The notes: generated from the letters alone by a model not told the origin. A stretch of 64,000 nt of DNA from Rana temporaria (GCF_905171775.1 NC_053490.1:456770562-456834561); one strand, 5' to 3'; positions 44,751-56,157 are shown, counted from the stretch's first letter. A program made the numbers and translations.

Positions 44751-45127
44751 CTGTAAAATGTAAATGTATAGGCATAAAATCACAGCAATGACCCATAATG
44801 TCCTTCAGTATGCAGCAACTTTAATCTGTTTAGACAGAAGTATGTATTACTGTATATAACCTAAACAAAGATTATGTACCAAGATTTAATACGTTTGTCT
44901 CATATTTAATTTTTTTTCGACGAATTAGGAAGCCAAATAGAATACCACCACACTCATAAACCTAGCAGTCAAGACTCTGCTACTGCTGAATCCTGGTCCC
45001 TTTTGGCTGGCAAAGCTCTATCACTTCCAGGAAGCTTGCAATTCTGCCTCCCCTCCACACATGCATATTGCCATTAACCAACAGGCTGGCAAGCACTGGG
45101 CAAAATAAATGTACGGGGGGGGGCGGC
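44751..45127. other. GIT1 intron, no feature recognised
   Basis: Between the GIT1 exon and the 30-bp array I see no bounded repeat. Confidence 0.4.
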
Positions 45128-45212
45128 ACCCGTCCGCGGCACAGAGGGGCCGCAGGCAAGCGTCCGCGGCACAGAGGGGCCGCAGGCAAGCGTCCGCGGC
45201 ACAGAGGGGCAG
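45128..45212. repeat. 30-bp GC-rich tandem repeat
   Basis: Nearly identical copies of CGTCCGCGGCACAGAGGGGC plus CGCAGGCAAG occur three times, the last incomplete. A G run lies just before. Confidence 0.92.
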
Positions 45213-46070
45213 ACATGATTTGACACGGTCAACAGTATTGGAACTCGGTTAATCAAAATGGTCTGTTATTGACCATGACAGCAGGTTTCATAGGCTGTTG
45301 CAGAGGTATGTGCACATCTGGGTGCTAGCATTTTATATCTGACAGTGTTTCTTATTTCAGTTTATAAAACAAATTACATTGTTGCAGTGCTTTGAATTCT
45401 GAGCAGTTTAAGCTGTAAAAAGACATATGGTAAAGTACACATGAGAGGACCCATGTGTTTATGGATATATAGACATTTGTGGCCATGCACTTGACATTAG
45501 GTGTTCTAAAGCTATGAAAGCAAGCCAGAAAATCGACTTTGTTAGAGTGCAAGAAGACATAATGATCAGTGTGGTGTTTCTGTTGCTAAACCCAGAGTAA
45601 TCAGCACAGAGATTTAGTAGTTGGAACCTCTACCTACCCTCACTAAGGTTGTCATTTCAAATCCCAACCATGACATTACCTGCATGGAGTTTTACAATTC
45701 TCCCTGTGCTTGTGTGGGCTTCCTCACACACCCATAGATAAATTACTTATCCCAAATCTGCACCCTGGCTTCAATCTTAATACACTACAAGGAGGAGAAG
45801 GGTAAAAAGCCCCATCAGGTTTTATTTGCTATCCGTTTCCCTGTTTCAGACATTCCCTCTTTTCCACAGGCGACAATAAAAACTGACAGGGGTTACAAAA
45901 ATGACCCATTCTTTTCAAACATAAAACGGTTTGCCTGAAGTTTCACATGAAGTACTGTAGAAAACCATTGCAAATACAGAGGAGTACAGACACTCAAAGC
46001 AGATCAGGATAGAAGGCAACGCAACTTGAATTTTTTTACTTTTTTCAGAACTCGGAATGCTTGTTTGTAT
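45213..46070. other. Degraded interspersed repeat and unassigned DNA
   Basis: At 45640-45790, GCATGGAGTTTTACAATTCT and GTGGGCTTCCTCACACACCC resemble, on this strand, the repeat seen in reverse at 57760-58010. The rest is unassigned. Confidence 0.45.
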
Positions 46071-46246
46071 AGGCCAGTGGTCCCTAAACTGTGGCCCTTT
46101 GCTTGCCTTTATCTGGCCTTGAGGCATTATTCCTGCCACCGACACCAAAAATGGGGCACTATTCCTGCCACCGACTCCAACAATGGGGCACAATTCGTGT
46201 CACTGACCCCCAACAATGGGGCACAATTCGTGCCACCGACATCTTT

Positions 46247-47329
46247 TTTTTTTAACTTCAAAACCAAGTTTATTGAGATGTAGTAAATAAAAGGCACATA
46301 CATGTTAGGCGTTTGATCAACAATAGACGATACCTAATACAAAGTTACAGATATGCAGTTTACAGTGTAAGATCACATACCATTACCCACCCGTCCCTGT
46401 GCACCGGGGGACCAACCCTGTCTTGCATAGAAGAAGAAACCTCCTTTATTCCAAAAATACAATACATGTACAATCTCAACCACGCCACCCTGCTACCACG
46501 CACCCTCTTCCTCCGCCATAGTCTCATTCCGTGCACGTTTCCCCGTCCTCCAACCACCTGTCCCAAATACTGGAGAACTTCTGTGGGCGTCCCCTATGAA
46601 TATATATCATTTTCCTATAGGGAAGTGTGGTATCCACCTCTCTTTTCCAGTCCTCTAACGTTGGGGCCCTATCCCTCATCCATGCCTTAGCCACCACCTT
46701 TCTAGCAATAAATAGCGATTCGCAGATAAAGATATTCTGGTATTTATCAATTTCAATGTCTGGGACCAGTCCCAACAAACATAACTTCGGGTCCATACCC
46801 ACCGGTGATCCCATATTGTCGTGTAGGAACTGTGTTATCTGTAGCCAGTAGGCCTGTATGTCTGGGCATTGCCACAGCAAGTGGTAGAATGAGGCCGCCG
46901 TGTCTGCACACATGGGGCAGGCAGTATTTCGTGCGGGTTGGAATTTCGCAAGTCTCTTGGGCGTCAAATAGGCACGGTGAATTATATATAGCTGTGTTAG
47001 CCTGTCCGACAGTTTGGGGGACGACATCTTCACCCCCTCCAGTATCTCGCCCCAGTCTGTGTCCTCTATCTGTCCCAGGTCCTGTTCCCATTTTATCTTC
47101 GCTGTCTGTGACACCTTGCCTACATTCTTCAGCCTAATTATGTAGTATAAGTTGGATGTGAGTTTTGTTGATTCAGCCCCAAAGATAACATCCAACACCT
47201 GCGGTCTACTCAAATCTACTGCAACCCGTTCCATTTGTGTTCTAAGTGCATGCCGAAGCTGCAGGTATCGAAAAATAAATTGAGGTGGAAGCGAGAATTC
47301 CTCCCTAAGATTCGAGAAGGATTTAGGGC
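46247..47329 (-). mobile_element. 5'-truncated L1-type LINE with 18-bp target duplication
   Basis: The minus-strand insert ends in a T run at about 46244-46253 (its poly-A tail). CGTGCCACCGACATCTTT is repeated at 46229-46246 and 47330-47347. This is target-primed reverse transcription into the hAT MITE. It holds only the ORF2 C-terminal part and the 3' UTR. Confidence 0.92.
46524..47329 (-). CDS. L1-type ORF2 C-terminal fragment (retrotransposon)
   Basis: The minus-strand frame is open from the truncation point (FSNLREEFSLPPQFIFRYLQ) for about 268 codons to a stop at 46524. It includes the WEQDLGQIEDTDWGEIL and LYIIHRAYLTPKRLAKF stretches. A CPMC...HLLWQCPDI zinc-knuckle-like motif (C-x2-C-x8-H-x4-C) follows, usual near the end of L1 ORF2 proteins. 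No stop or frameshift was seen, which suggests a young insertion. The endonuclease and RT domains are absent. Confidence 0.88.
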
Positions 47330-47399
47330 CGTGCCACCGACATCTTTAATGGGGCACTATTGCTGCCACTGACACCAACAAAGGGCACTAGTCCTTCCT

Positions 47400-47545
47400 C
47401 TGACCCCCAACAACGGGGCACAATCCCTGCCACTGACCCCAACAACGGGGCACAATTCCTGCCACTGACCCCAACAACGGGGCACAATTTCTGCCACTGA
47501 CCCCAACAACGGGGCACAATTCCTGCCACTGACCCCAACATAATG
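47400..47545. repeat. 32- to 33-bp tandem repeat inside the hAT MITE
   Basis: About four to five units of GGGGCACAATTCCTGCCACT followed by GACCCCAACAAC. Sister units at 46140-46230 lie on the other side of the L1, so the array was split by it. Confidence 0.88.
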
Positions 47546-47780
47546 CCTTCCACTGAACTCAACAATGGGGCACTATTTCTCCCACTGGCACCAACTATTT
47601 CTCCCCCAATACCAATAAGATTGAGCATGGTTTACTCCCACTGGGCACAGCATAAGGCCCCTAAAGTCTAAAGAGGAGCAAACTTGCCCTTTCTTTAGAA
47701 AGTTGGGAGACCCCTGGTACAGGCCATGGTTAAAGGAAAAAAGACCAAAAATGCAAAAAAAAACAAAAAACATTTCTTAC

Positions 47781-47911
47781 CTGCCATAGTCAATGGGTGT
47801 TCTACCATTCACATCTGGGGCCCCAGGATCAGCTCCATATACTACCAGTAGCTCAGCCTGTAGGCTTTGTCCAGCTTTAGCTGCAACATGCAGCGGGGTG
47901 GTCCCTTTTTC
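47781..47911 (-). CDS. GIT1: GIT1 exon, second and third ankyrin repeats
   Basis: The exon is 131 bp, follows a TTTGCAG acceptor and ends at a GTAAG donor. It starts at phase 0 and leaves two bases for the next exon. It encodes 43 codons starting EKGTTPLHVAAKAGQ, the canonical ankyrin TPLH turn, and ending near NGRTPIDYG. The residues LLVVYGADPG and PDVNGRTPIDY match GIT1 rather than GIT2, which has AVYGADPG and SSGKTPVDY here. That is the basis for calling GIT1. A glycine replaces the alanine expected before the split arginine codon, which is a mild difference from the human protein. Confidence 0.95.
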
Positions 47912-48737
47912 CTGCAAATATAAAAAGTGTTACTGAAGATGGAACTGTTAGTACATTCTTAAAGAACCCAGACAGTGAGTCAGGCAATTACATCCGTTGT
48001 GTGTGCATACACATTGACTCACCAATACCTTTCAGAACATAGTCACTTAGGGCAACATTGAAAATACATTTAAAAAGGAATCATTAACAAAAAAAACAAC
48101 AATAATAGGACCTGTACAAGCTGTGCTTAGAGACAGATGACGCAGGTACATCTAACCAGCTGATGCCAATAGCCAGCTTTGTGACGATGTGCAAAAAAAG
48201 TACAGTAGCCATCATTAGTCTAGTGTGTTTGCACTAGAGCATGTCAATTTTCAAATTGTCTGCTTTGGTGTACTACACCGTGCACTAGCCCTTACCAGTG
48301 GCTGCAAATTCAAATCATATTCATTCTTTCACAAAATTTTTCATAAAACATATGGCTCAATCCACTGCTGAAATAATTGGCAACAGCTTTTTGCCATATG
48401 CCGAGAACACATTCTTACAATGAAAAAAAATGAAAAAAAAATCTGCATCTACAATTTCTAAATATAACAGCTTGTTATAGGTGCAAAACTCAGTCTGAGG
48501 AAGTCAACGTACTAATTATAGGACCTTACAGGGAAAAAAAAATTCTGTAGACATTATTCAAATGAGTTGAGGCCGTAAGTCTGCAAATCTGCCAAAAAAA
48601 TTTTAACAGGTAGATTTATAGGAAGTATTTTTTTTTTAGAGCTTGGAAAACTGAAATCCCTATTACAGTCATTGAAATAATATTGATAAATAAAAATGCT
48701 AATCAATGTCATCTTTCTCCATGAGCACTGGCACAGA
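47912..48737. other. GIT1 intron, unassigned
   Basis: No bounded repeat or further exon found between the GIT1 exon at 47911 and the MITE starting near 48738. Confidence 0.45.
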
Positions 48738-49753
48738 TTTAAAGCGTATCTAAACCCAAGAAAAAATATATTGAAACCCAGCACTTTTTTTTTTTTTTGT
48801 AGGCTATATTTTTCTTGATTGGTAATAATTCAAATAACATACCTACACTAATTTCTCTATTGTTTCTAAATAAGCAGCCACAGTTGTCCCATAGGACTGG
48901 ACTTGTCTTTGTTCACCTTCATTACATGGTGGACTGATAGGACTATGAATTAATTCTATATACGTAGCACTTTGCACCACCTTTCTATGTGTAGTCTAAA
49001 GCTGGCCATAGATGGATTCAAATTTGGTCGGTTCAGCAAAGATCAGCCATATTCTGATCCGTGTGACCATCCCTGTTCAACAGAAGTCGATCATTAGATC
49101 GACTTCTGTTGAACAGGAAAGTTGGAAAAGGTTTCTAGATCAGCAGCTGCCTCCATTGGTCAGTGTATTCTGGCAACACAGAGTACAAATCACCCAGAGG
49201 GGGGAGATTCCTCCATCCACCTCACTTGTAGAAATGGAGGAATACATTATTCCACCCCCCCCCCCATTTAGCTCATCAACGGCTAGCTTTAGGTGAGCTG
49301 TGATGTGAGGTTGAACAGGGCACCCCTCCTGCCTCCAGGACCATCTGACAACACAGCTAGCAAGGAGACAGCTGCTTTGACACAACATTTCTCTTCATCT
49401 CCAAGCACTTGCTGGCTTACCTGGAATATTTTAGCTGAAGAGTCCCCTGCAACATGTTTATCTAGGGCAGGGATATGCAATTAGCGGACCTCCTGCTGTT
49501 GCAGAACTACAAGTCCCATTAGGCATAGCAAGACTCTGACAGCCACAAGCATGACACCCAGAGGCAGAGGCATGATGGGACTTGTAGTTTTGCAACAGCT
49601 GGAGGTCCAATAATTGCATATCTCTGATCTAGGGTAAGTACCTAGAGACAGAAGAAAAGTGTCATCTGTCAAGGCCCTCATCTCCTTGCTAGCTGTGTGT
49701 ACTGCTAAACTGTAATACATTATTTTTATTTTTTACATTTAGATACACTTTAA
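48738..49753. mobile_element. Foldback MITE with nested insertions
   Basis: TTAAAGCGTATCTAAACCC near 48738 pairs with ACATTTAGATACACTTTA near 49736. Between them is a second MITE-like start at about 48999 (CTGGCCATAGATGGATTC) with the hairpin ATCGACTTCTGTTGAACAGG, and the hAT MITE at 49468-49626. Confidence 0.6.
49468..49626. mobile_element. hAT MITE, target duplication ATCTAGGG
   Basis: Ends CAGGGATATGCAATTA and the complement side TAATTGCATATCTCTG. ATCTAGGG is at 49460-49467 and 49627-49634. Sister copy at 57113-57269. The 159 bp form a long hairpin (GAACTACAAGTCCCATTAGG with its partner). Confidence 0.93.
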
Positions 49754-50116
49754 TAAAATTAGCATCACACTTCCAATGCACAAAAATGAAAAATCTCTGC
49801 AAGTGATCAACACACCCGACAAGTGTGCATGTTATTGTTTCCGTATAAATAACCTATGCTGCCTAATTATCAGAAGTGTTAAGATGAGTCAGTTGCACAA
49901 GGCATCAAATTTGATACCAGGGCATGAATTGGTGGCTAAACTATATTGTGAATTGTAAAACATTGTCAAATATCAAATGTGAAACTAAGCAGGTCACAGA
50001 GAATGAGCAATAAAAACAAAAATCTCTCTAACGGCATACTAGAGGTCAGTCAAGTAAATAGAACTCGGAACATCAGAAAAATTCAGATTACACAGTAATA
50101 TGAGAGCAGTGATTAC

Positions 50117-50203
50117 CGGGTGGAAGAAATTGGCTTGTGCCCCAAGAGACAGCAGACGTAAGCAGGTTTCCAGGTTCCCCGTCCTCACGCTGGAGTGGAG
50201 TTG
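50117..50203 (-). CDS. GIT1: GIT1 exon, first ankyrin repeat
   Basis: This 87-bp exon is read on the minus strand with an AG acceptor just above 50203 and a GT donor just below 50117. It encodes 29 residues starting QLHSSVRTGN and ending NFFHP, both at phase 0. This is the start of the ankyrin block of GIT-family ArfGAPs, which act as scaffolds with PIX and paxillin at focal adhesions and turn off ARF6. The next exon (47911-47781) continues the family sequence exactly. The ArfGAP-domain exon that should precede it was not found between 50204 and 64000, so that intron is either longer than 13.8 kb or the exon was missed. Confidence 0.95.
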
Positions 50204-50730
50204 CTATAATCAGCAAAAAAAGAAAGACAACAAAGATACAAGATCAGGGGTGGCCCAGCTGTATAAATCTCCCCTACAGGGAATCCTCTTTGTCTGCATT
50301 ACATCATCATTGCACTGAAATCACAACCTAACAATAGTTCATAAGGAAACCCTGAAAGAAACACCCTTTTATAAAAAAAAGTTACTATAATATTTACAAG
50401 AAAAAGTGTAAAAGTACAAATAATATCTGTAAAACAAAAAAATAAATAAATAAATAAAAAGGTTATTTTTTTCAATAACCTTTCAGTCTGTTGTCTAGAA
50501 AGTTGTAACATTAAAAAAGTTTTGATTGAATCGCAGTCTTCTTGGAAATAAATTGTATTTATGTATGCATCTATTGTTTTAATAGCCGCCATTGTTTACT
50601 CTTTTTAAACTCAATTTATTTTGATTACTGCAAATCAGCCTGCCAGCACCATCCAGCTTGAGAGACTTTGATTTAAAAAAATCTAAGTATTTGGGTGGGG
50701 AATTCAATGCATGGCCAGCTTAAAATTTGT
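50204..50730. other. GIT1 intron 5' of first exon, unassigned
   Basis: AT-rich, with a short (AAAT)n stretch near 50440. No repeat edges and no further GIT1 exon were recognised. Confidence 0.45.
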
Positions 50731-50734
50731 TTAA

Positions 50735-51153
50735 GGCCCCTTTCACATTGGGACATTTTTCATGCGGTACAGCGCTAAAAATAGCGCTGCTATACCGCAT
50801 GAAAAATCATGCCCTGTACTCTTCAATGTGAAAGCCCGAAGGCTTTCACACTGAAGCGGTGCGCTAGCAGGAACGCTCCAAAAGTCCTGCTAGCCGCATC
50901 TTTACCGCGGTATAGGAGCGGTGTGTTCACCACTCCTATACCGCGCCTTCCCATTGAAATCAATGGGAAAGCGCGGTAATACCGCGGTAATACCGCCGCA
51001 ACGCGGGCGGTATTAACCCTTTTTCGGCCGCTAGCGGGGGTTAAAACCTCACCGCTAGTGCCCGAATATCGCTGTAAACATGATGGTATAGCCGCGCTAC
51101 AAATAGCACGGGTATACCGTCACCGCGGCTGACGCTTCAGTGTGAAGCCAGCC
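50735..51153. mobile_element. Foldback MITE with TTAA flanks
   Basis: Ends GGCCCCTTTCACATTGG and the complement of GGCTGGCTTCACACTGA. TTAA is at 50731-50734 and 51154-51157. The interior has ATGCGGTACAGCGC and its partner, and several CGCGGTA words. Confidence 0.8.
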
Positions 51154-51812
51154 TTAAGGAAAAGTTCACTTTGGAGCGGGTAAAGCATTGCACCAGCGAT
51201 CAGTAGATCCATGGTGGCATGCAGGTCTCCAGCAGATCAGGTTGTCTGTACTTTCTATATGGGCAAGCAGATACAATCTGACAGGAAGAGAGAATGAACT
51301 ACCAACAGTGCTTTGGTAGTTCATTGAAAACTACAAGCCGACAGCAACAAAGGCTTGCCGGACCTTGTCGTTTTCCCATTTACATAGCATTTTGAATGAG
51401 TGATGCTGCTGGGCGGGGCCCTGATCAGCTAGCTGTCAGATTAGGGATCGGGGAGGTGCTGGGGCCGGTCCATTCGTACGCAACATGTTACACCTTCCCA
51501 CTCCCCAGGAACTCTCAGCTTTATCTAATCAAAGCCAGAGTTGCTGTGTACGCAGCGTAACTTTGGCAGCCGCTGCTGCTTACTTTAATCTGTCCCTATA
51601 AACACATTATTCTCTTCCAAATCAACTGTTATCCCCTGGCAGATTTTTTCAATGTTTACTTTTTTTTTTTTACCATTAATATCAAAACTTGTATTTGTTT
51701 AATTTGTCCATCAATTATTTTTACACATTTAACATTTACACAATTAAAAAAAAAAAAAAAAAAAAACTTTAATTTGTAAATTACATTACAATGCTTTGTA
51801 CCAGATTCATAA
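51154..51812. other. Unassigned sequence
   Basis: No gene. A run of T at about 51660 and of A at about 51745 are the only landmarks. Confidence 0.4.
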
Positions 51813-52264
51813 GGCCCCTTTCAGATGGACGGCAGTTTTGCCGCGATTAAAAGCATGTACATTTTCAGTGAAATTCAAGGCTCTGGGCACTGCAATTAGC
51901 TGCATTTGTACATTGCGATTACATGCGGCCGCGTTTAGCTGCGCTAGTCATTTTCATAGCAATCCTTTTTTTTGTTTTTTATTATGATGTGCTTCCTGTT
52001 TTTTTTTTTTTTTTCATGTGGCTATCCGCAGTTGACACAAAATACTGCGATTACCTGCGGTTAAGTACATATAGCTGCGCTAAATCGCACCTGGACGCAT
52101 TCAATTCTATTTTTTCTATTTGCACCAGACCGCATACAACGAAATCGCAGCTAAACGTTGTGTGTGAATGGGGCCATAGGAAAGCATTGTGTGCTTTTAG
52201 CTGCGGTAGAAAACTAGAAAATCTGCAGCTAAAAGCAAATTCTAACCGTCCATGTGAAAGGCCC
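51813..52264. mobile_element. Foldback MITE, CCCTTTCA type
   Basis: GGCCCCTTTCAGATGGACGG at the left pairs with CCGTCCATGTGAAAGGCCCC at the right. GCTGCG/CGCAGC words recur inside. The target duplication is unclear. Confidence 0.75.
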
Positions 52265-53025
52265 CTTACACTTCATCTACAGTAACACTATTTTTAAACT
52301 AACACTGGTCAAAAAATGAGAAAGTAAATTTTGTTTAGTTTTGCTACATTTTGTTTTTGTTACATTTTATACGATTGAAAAAAAAAAAAAAAAAACTTAG
52401 GCAAGACAATGTCAATAAAATAAAGCATTGTTTGTCCTTGAAGCACAATGTATGTATTACCTTGTTATCTTAAGTAATGACAACGTTATTACAGAGTAAA
52501 CAGGTCCATAGCATTGTAAAAACTGCTGTGGTCTACAGGTGTGGAAGGGAAAGTGGTTAAGAAGTGGAGCAAGTACAAAGCCCTGGAGCCTCCACCTTCA
52601 AAACAAGAAATGGCATCTCCCATATATTTATTGTGATTTTGTTTTTAATCTGGTAATATATGGGCAGGACTACGGTTATTGTTGGAATCAGCTGCAACCA
52701 CTGTCCGATTCTGCCAGTAGTACACCTAGTACTAAGGATCCTGCACTATTCTGTATAGAGGGGTAATGCTGGGTACACACTACGTTTTTTAACATCCAAT
52801 GTTATTGTGAAGATCTCACCCCTGAGCTATTGTGTTCTGACATTGGTATCCCACCCCACACCAAATCACACTGATCAGCATTCGCAGCCATTGGCTGCCG
52901 TGACTGTACAGTGTTTGAGTAATGTCCCCATCCCACAATTTCTCCTCCCGGGACAGAAGTAATGTGTGGAGAATGGTGGGCGATAATCAAACCCTGTGCA
53001 GTCCAATCTCCTGTGTTAAAGTGGT
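52265..53025. other. Unassigned sequence, one MITE-like edge
   Basis: CTGGGTACACACTACGTTTT at about 52769 looks like a GTACACAC MITE edge without a visible partner. No gene. Confidence 0.4.
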
Positions 53026-53362
53026 TGTAAAGTTAGTGATTTCCAATTCCAGTGTGTGGTTCCTGCCAGCTCCTCTGTAATAACAGATGTACCACACAGT
53101 GTGCGTTTCTCTTAAATTCTGCAGCTAAATACCTGTTTTCAAATCATTAATGCATGGTCACATGACTGCCCGTCGCTCTCCTTCCCCGAGCTAAGAAGTA
53201 CAGTGGGAGGGACAGAGTTTGCCCTCTGACGTCAGCCAGACGATCACGTGACCACACATCGGCAATGTAAAAAAAGGTATTTAGCTGCAAAAAACACACA
53301 CACTATGTGGTACATCTGTTATTACAGAGGAGCTGGCAGGAATTGAAATCACCAAGTTTACC
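53026..53362. repeat. Inverted repeat (foldback MITE)
   Basis: CCTGCCAGCTCCTCTGTAAT and AACAGATGTACCACA on the left pair with TGTGGTACATCTGTT and ATTACAGAGGAGCTGGCAGG on the right. Further in, GCAGCTAAATACC pairs with GGTATTTAGCTGC. No coding capacity. Confidence 0.85.
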
Positions 53363-54204
53363 CTCAGACCAAATAGTGGCAGGAGGGGGGAGGAGAAGTG
53401 ACATAGGAGAAGCCTCACACACAGACTCGTGAGCTGACAGGCAGGGAGGGTATCTGTACTTCTGTTGGCAACCTAGAAAGCTGTGCGGACACATGTGTGC
53501 TTAGCAACCGATGACGCCAATCGTTGGTAGGATGCAGGTGGGTGGCCCACACAGACTGTAACACAGATAGTAACAGAGAGGAGGCGAGAACCAGGAGGTG
53601 TGGGCTGTCCTCTCTCCCACCTGTCTGTATACAGGAATTAACAAAGAATGTATCAGATAAAACTGGGCAGTTTTTTGTCCTTTTGCCACGGGCACCCCAG
53701 TTGTGAAACGCTGATCTAGTGTATGTGTGCCAGTACTTGTCCAGAAGGTCAAACAAGTAAATTGCTGGGTTAAAAGGTGAGAATTATATTGCATGTCCTA
53801 CTAATCAAGTCAATATTCTTCCTCTAGAATCATGGACAGACCTATGATGTCAATCAGCTTTCTCAACAGGGCACCTAATACATCTATGTGATAGCATAGT
53901 ATTTTATGTAATCAGACAAGAGTCTAGTAGTAGCGGTTAGATGAACGATATATTACAGTATCATTGTACTGTAGATGGATGGAGGGCCCAGGAAAAGGAA
54001 GTCATTATCTCTCTGATTATTTCCAATACAGTCTTGTCATCCAGAGACAGAATTAATTCTTTCCATTTATTGAAAACCGGTGGGACTGCACTTGACAACT
54101 TGACTGTTATTAGATGTGTTAAAACGGCTGAAATGAGACTGCGAGCTGTGAAACTGAACTTGTGGCCAGACTACGAACATTAACATGTTCTTGAACTTAA
54201 AGTG
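53363..54204. other. Unassigned sequence
   Basis: Several frames of 60-113 codons occur but none shows a family signature or good splice sites. Confidence 0.4.
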
Positions 54205-54207
54205 TTA

Positions 54208-54627
54208 TGCCCTGTACACACGATCGGTCCATCCGATGAAAACGGTCTGATGGACCGTTTTCATCAGTTAACCGATGAAACCGGTCTGATGGTCCGTCGC
54301 GCCTACACACCATCAATTAAAAAAACGATTGTTTCAGAACGCGGTGACGTAAAACACAACGACGTGCTGAAAAAAACGAAGTTCAATGCTTCCAAGCATG
54401 CGTCGACTTGATTCTGAGCATTCGTGGATTTTTAACCGATGGATGTGCCTACAAACAATCGTTTTTTTTCTATTGGTTAGGTATCTATCGGTTAAATTAA
54501 AAACAAGATTTCTTTTTTTTAACCTATGGATAAATAACCGATGGGGCCTACACACGATCGGTTTGGTCCGATGAAAACAGTCCATCAGACCGTTCTCATC
54601 GGTTTGACCGATCGTGTGTACGCGGCA
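54208..54627. mobile_element. Harbinger-like MITE, TTA duplication
   Basis: Ends TGCCCTGTACACACGATCGG and the complement of TGCCGCGTACACACGATCGG. TTA lies at 54205-54207 and 54628-54630. Related to 12713-13120, sharing TTCAATGCTTCCAAGCATGC. Confidence 0.9.
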
Positions 54628-54630
54628 TTA

Positions 54631-54987
54631 GGCTACTTTCACACTGGGGCGGTGCGCCAATGGCGGCAAAGAGCCGCTATTTTTAGGAGCGCTTTTAACC
54701 CCCGCTAGTGGCCGAAAAAGGGTTAAAACTTCCGGCAAAGCGCCGCTGCAGCGGCACTTTGCTGGCGGTTCGACGGCGCTGCGCATTAATTTCAATGGGC
54801 AGGAGCACTTTAGGAGCAGTGTTTTCACTGATGTTGCTGGCAGGACTTTTTTGAGCGTCCTGCCAGCGCACCACTCCAGTGTGAAAGCCCTCGGGCTTTC
54901 ACATTGGAGTGAAGGTAGAGGCTCTTTCAGGGCGCTTAGCAGGCGCTATATTTAGCGCTATAGCGCCTGCAAAGCGCCTCAGTAGCC
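54631..54987. mobile_element. Foldback MITE abutting the previous one, TTA duplication
   Basis: It starts GGCTACTTTCACACTGGGG and ends CAGTAGCC. TTA at 54628-54630 and 54988-54990. Inner words GCTCTTTCAGGGCGC and CCCTCGGGCTTTCAC also fold. Confidence 0.8.
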
Positions 54988-55393
54988 TTACTAAACCCAC
55001 AACAGTAAAATCTAAAAATCGGTTTGTATATACAGTAAAGCATGCTTGTTCTGCTCACTGTGGAACCCAAGGGGTTAAAGGGTTAAAAAGTCTGTTTGAT
55101 CCCGCTAGAGTGTTTTTTTTTCCTGGGGGTGCATGTGATCAGCACAGGGCCAATCAGCACTGTCCAGACAAAGGATCAGGAGTCTTGAAGCCTCATAGGA
55201 CAGTCAGAGGAGAATGAAAACTCCTCCTACAAGCTTTAACCAGTGCTTGGCCAGACACTGATAGAAGTACAAGACTGCTATATACAGGTGATGAAAAAAA
55301 GGTATTTAACAGTTTAAATTTACTAAAACCGTTGCATTTCCATGTTATGTGGGAGACCTATAGTGAATACAGGGTCCTGGGTTTAGTAACACT

Positions 55394-56157
55394 TTAAAAG
55401 AAGCTCTCACTAATCTTTGTAGCTGCAGGCACTGTGGAGCAAATAATCAAAAAGGAGTTCCAAGCAGAAGCACTGAAGTTGCTCTATTCGTTTTCTCAGC
55501 AGCTCAGATGATCATATTGCAGTGGTCTCCAAACTGTGGCCCAGGGGTCGGATGTGGCCCTTTGCTTGGCTTTATCCGGCACTTGGGGCACCAATTCCTG
55601 CCCTTGAAACCAACAATGGGGCACTATTCCTCTCACTGACCCCAACGATGGGGCACAATTTCTTTCACTGACCCCAATGATGGAGCACCATTCCTCCCAC
55701 TGACACCAACGATTCAGCATTGTTACCCACACAATGACATCTTCTACTCCTATTGGCCACAGTCTGACCCCTCTAGTCTGAAGAATAATAAACTGGCCCT
55801 TTGTTTGGACAATATGGAGACCCATCCTATTGTCTCATCTTAGCATTCACATATTTTTAACAAGCTCTCAATGACCACTGTAGCTAGAGGCACTATGTAG
55901 CAATTCATCAAAGTTTACAGCAGAAGCACTGAAGTCATTCAATTAGTTCTCGCAGCACCTTAGTCAACCGCGTTTTCTTCTCCCAGTAGTGCCTTAGCAA
56001 CCCTTGGGTCTTTTCATAAGTGCTCTGGAAGAGACGAGCCGGGTGAGCTGAGCTGCTAAGACAGGACTTCAACAACTTTAGTGTTTCAGCTTTTAAATGT
56101 AAGGGTATATTGCTCCGCAGTGCCCGCAGCTACAGAGGTCAGTGAGGCCTTCTTTTA
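55394..56157. mobile_element. MITE with internal duplication and nested hAT MITE
   Basis: TTTAAAAGAAGCTCTCACTA at 55394 pairs with the complement of TTTAAAAGAAGGCCTCACTG at 56157, with homology for about 50 bp. A roughly 110-bp block (AAGCTCTCA, GCAGAAGCACTGAAGT) occurs at about 55400-55510 and again, diverged, at about 55862-55960. A hAT MITE lies between (55520-55824). Confidence 0.8.
55520..55824. mobile_element. hAT MITE, relative of 46075-47716
   Basis: Starts CAGTGGTCTCCAAACTGTGG and ends near GGAGACCC. Flanks TCATATTG (55512-55519) and TCCTATTG (55825-55832) differ at one base. It has the same GGGGCAC...CTGACCCCAA internal repeats, more diverged. Confidence 0.82.

Larger units (their letters stand above)
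46075..47716. mobile_element. hAT MITE with tandem repeats, interrupted by an L1
   Basis: Starts CAGTGGTCCCTAAACTGTGG and ends GGGAGACCCCTG. Flanks are GTATAGGC (46067-46074) and GTACAGGC (47717-47724), an 8-bp duplication with one change. The interior holds GGGGCACAATTCCTGCCACT repeats. A LINE fragment (46247-47329) is inserted within. Confidence 0.88.
18322..50116 (-). other. GIT1: GIT1 introns between identified exons
   Basis: Five introns lie between the six identified exons, about 2.2, 3.0, 0.33, 18.8 and 7.2 kb long. All five have GT and AG ends on the minus strand. Both long introns are mostly transposable elements, listed separately. No other convincing host exon was seen inside them. 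Confidence 0.85.

Noticed and set aside
46313..46690. 125-codon plus-strand frame
   Set aside because: Antisense to the L1 ORF2 fragment.
55955..56060. Minus-strand frame STYEKTQGLLRHYWEKK as an exon
   Set aside because: It lies within a MITE whose ends are visible, so the open frame is probably incidental.
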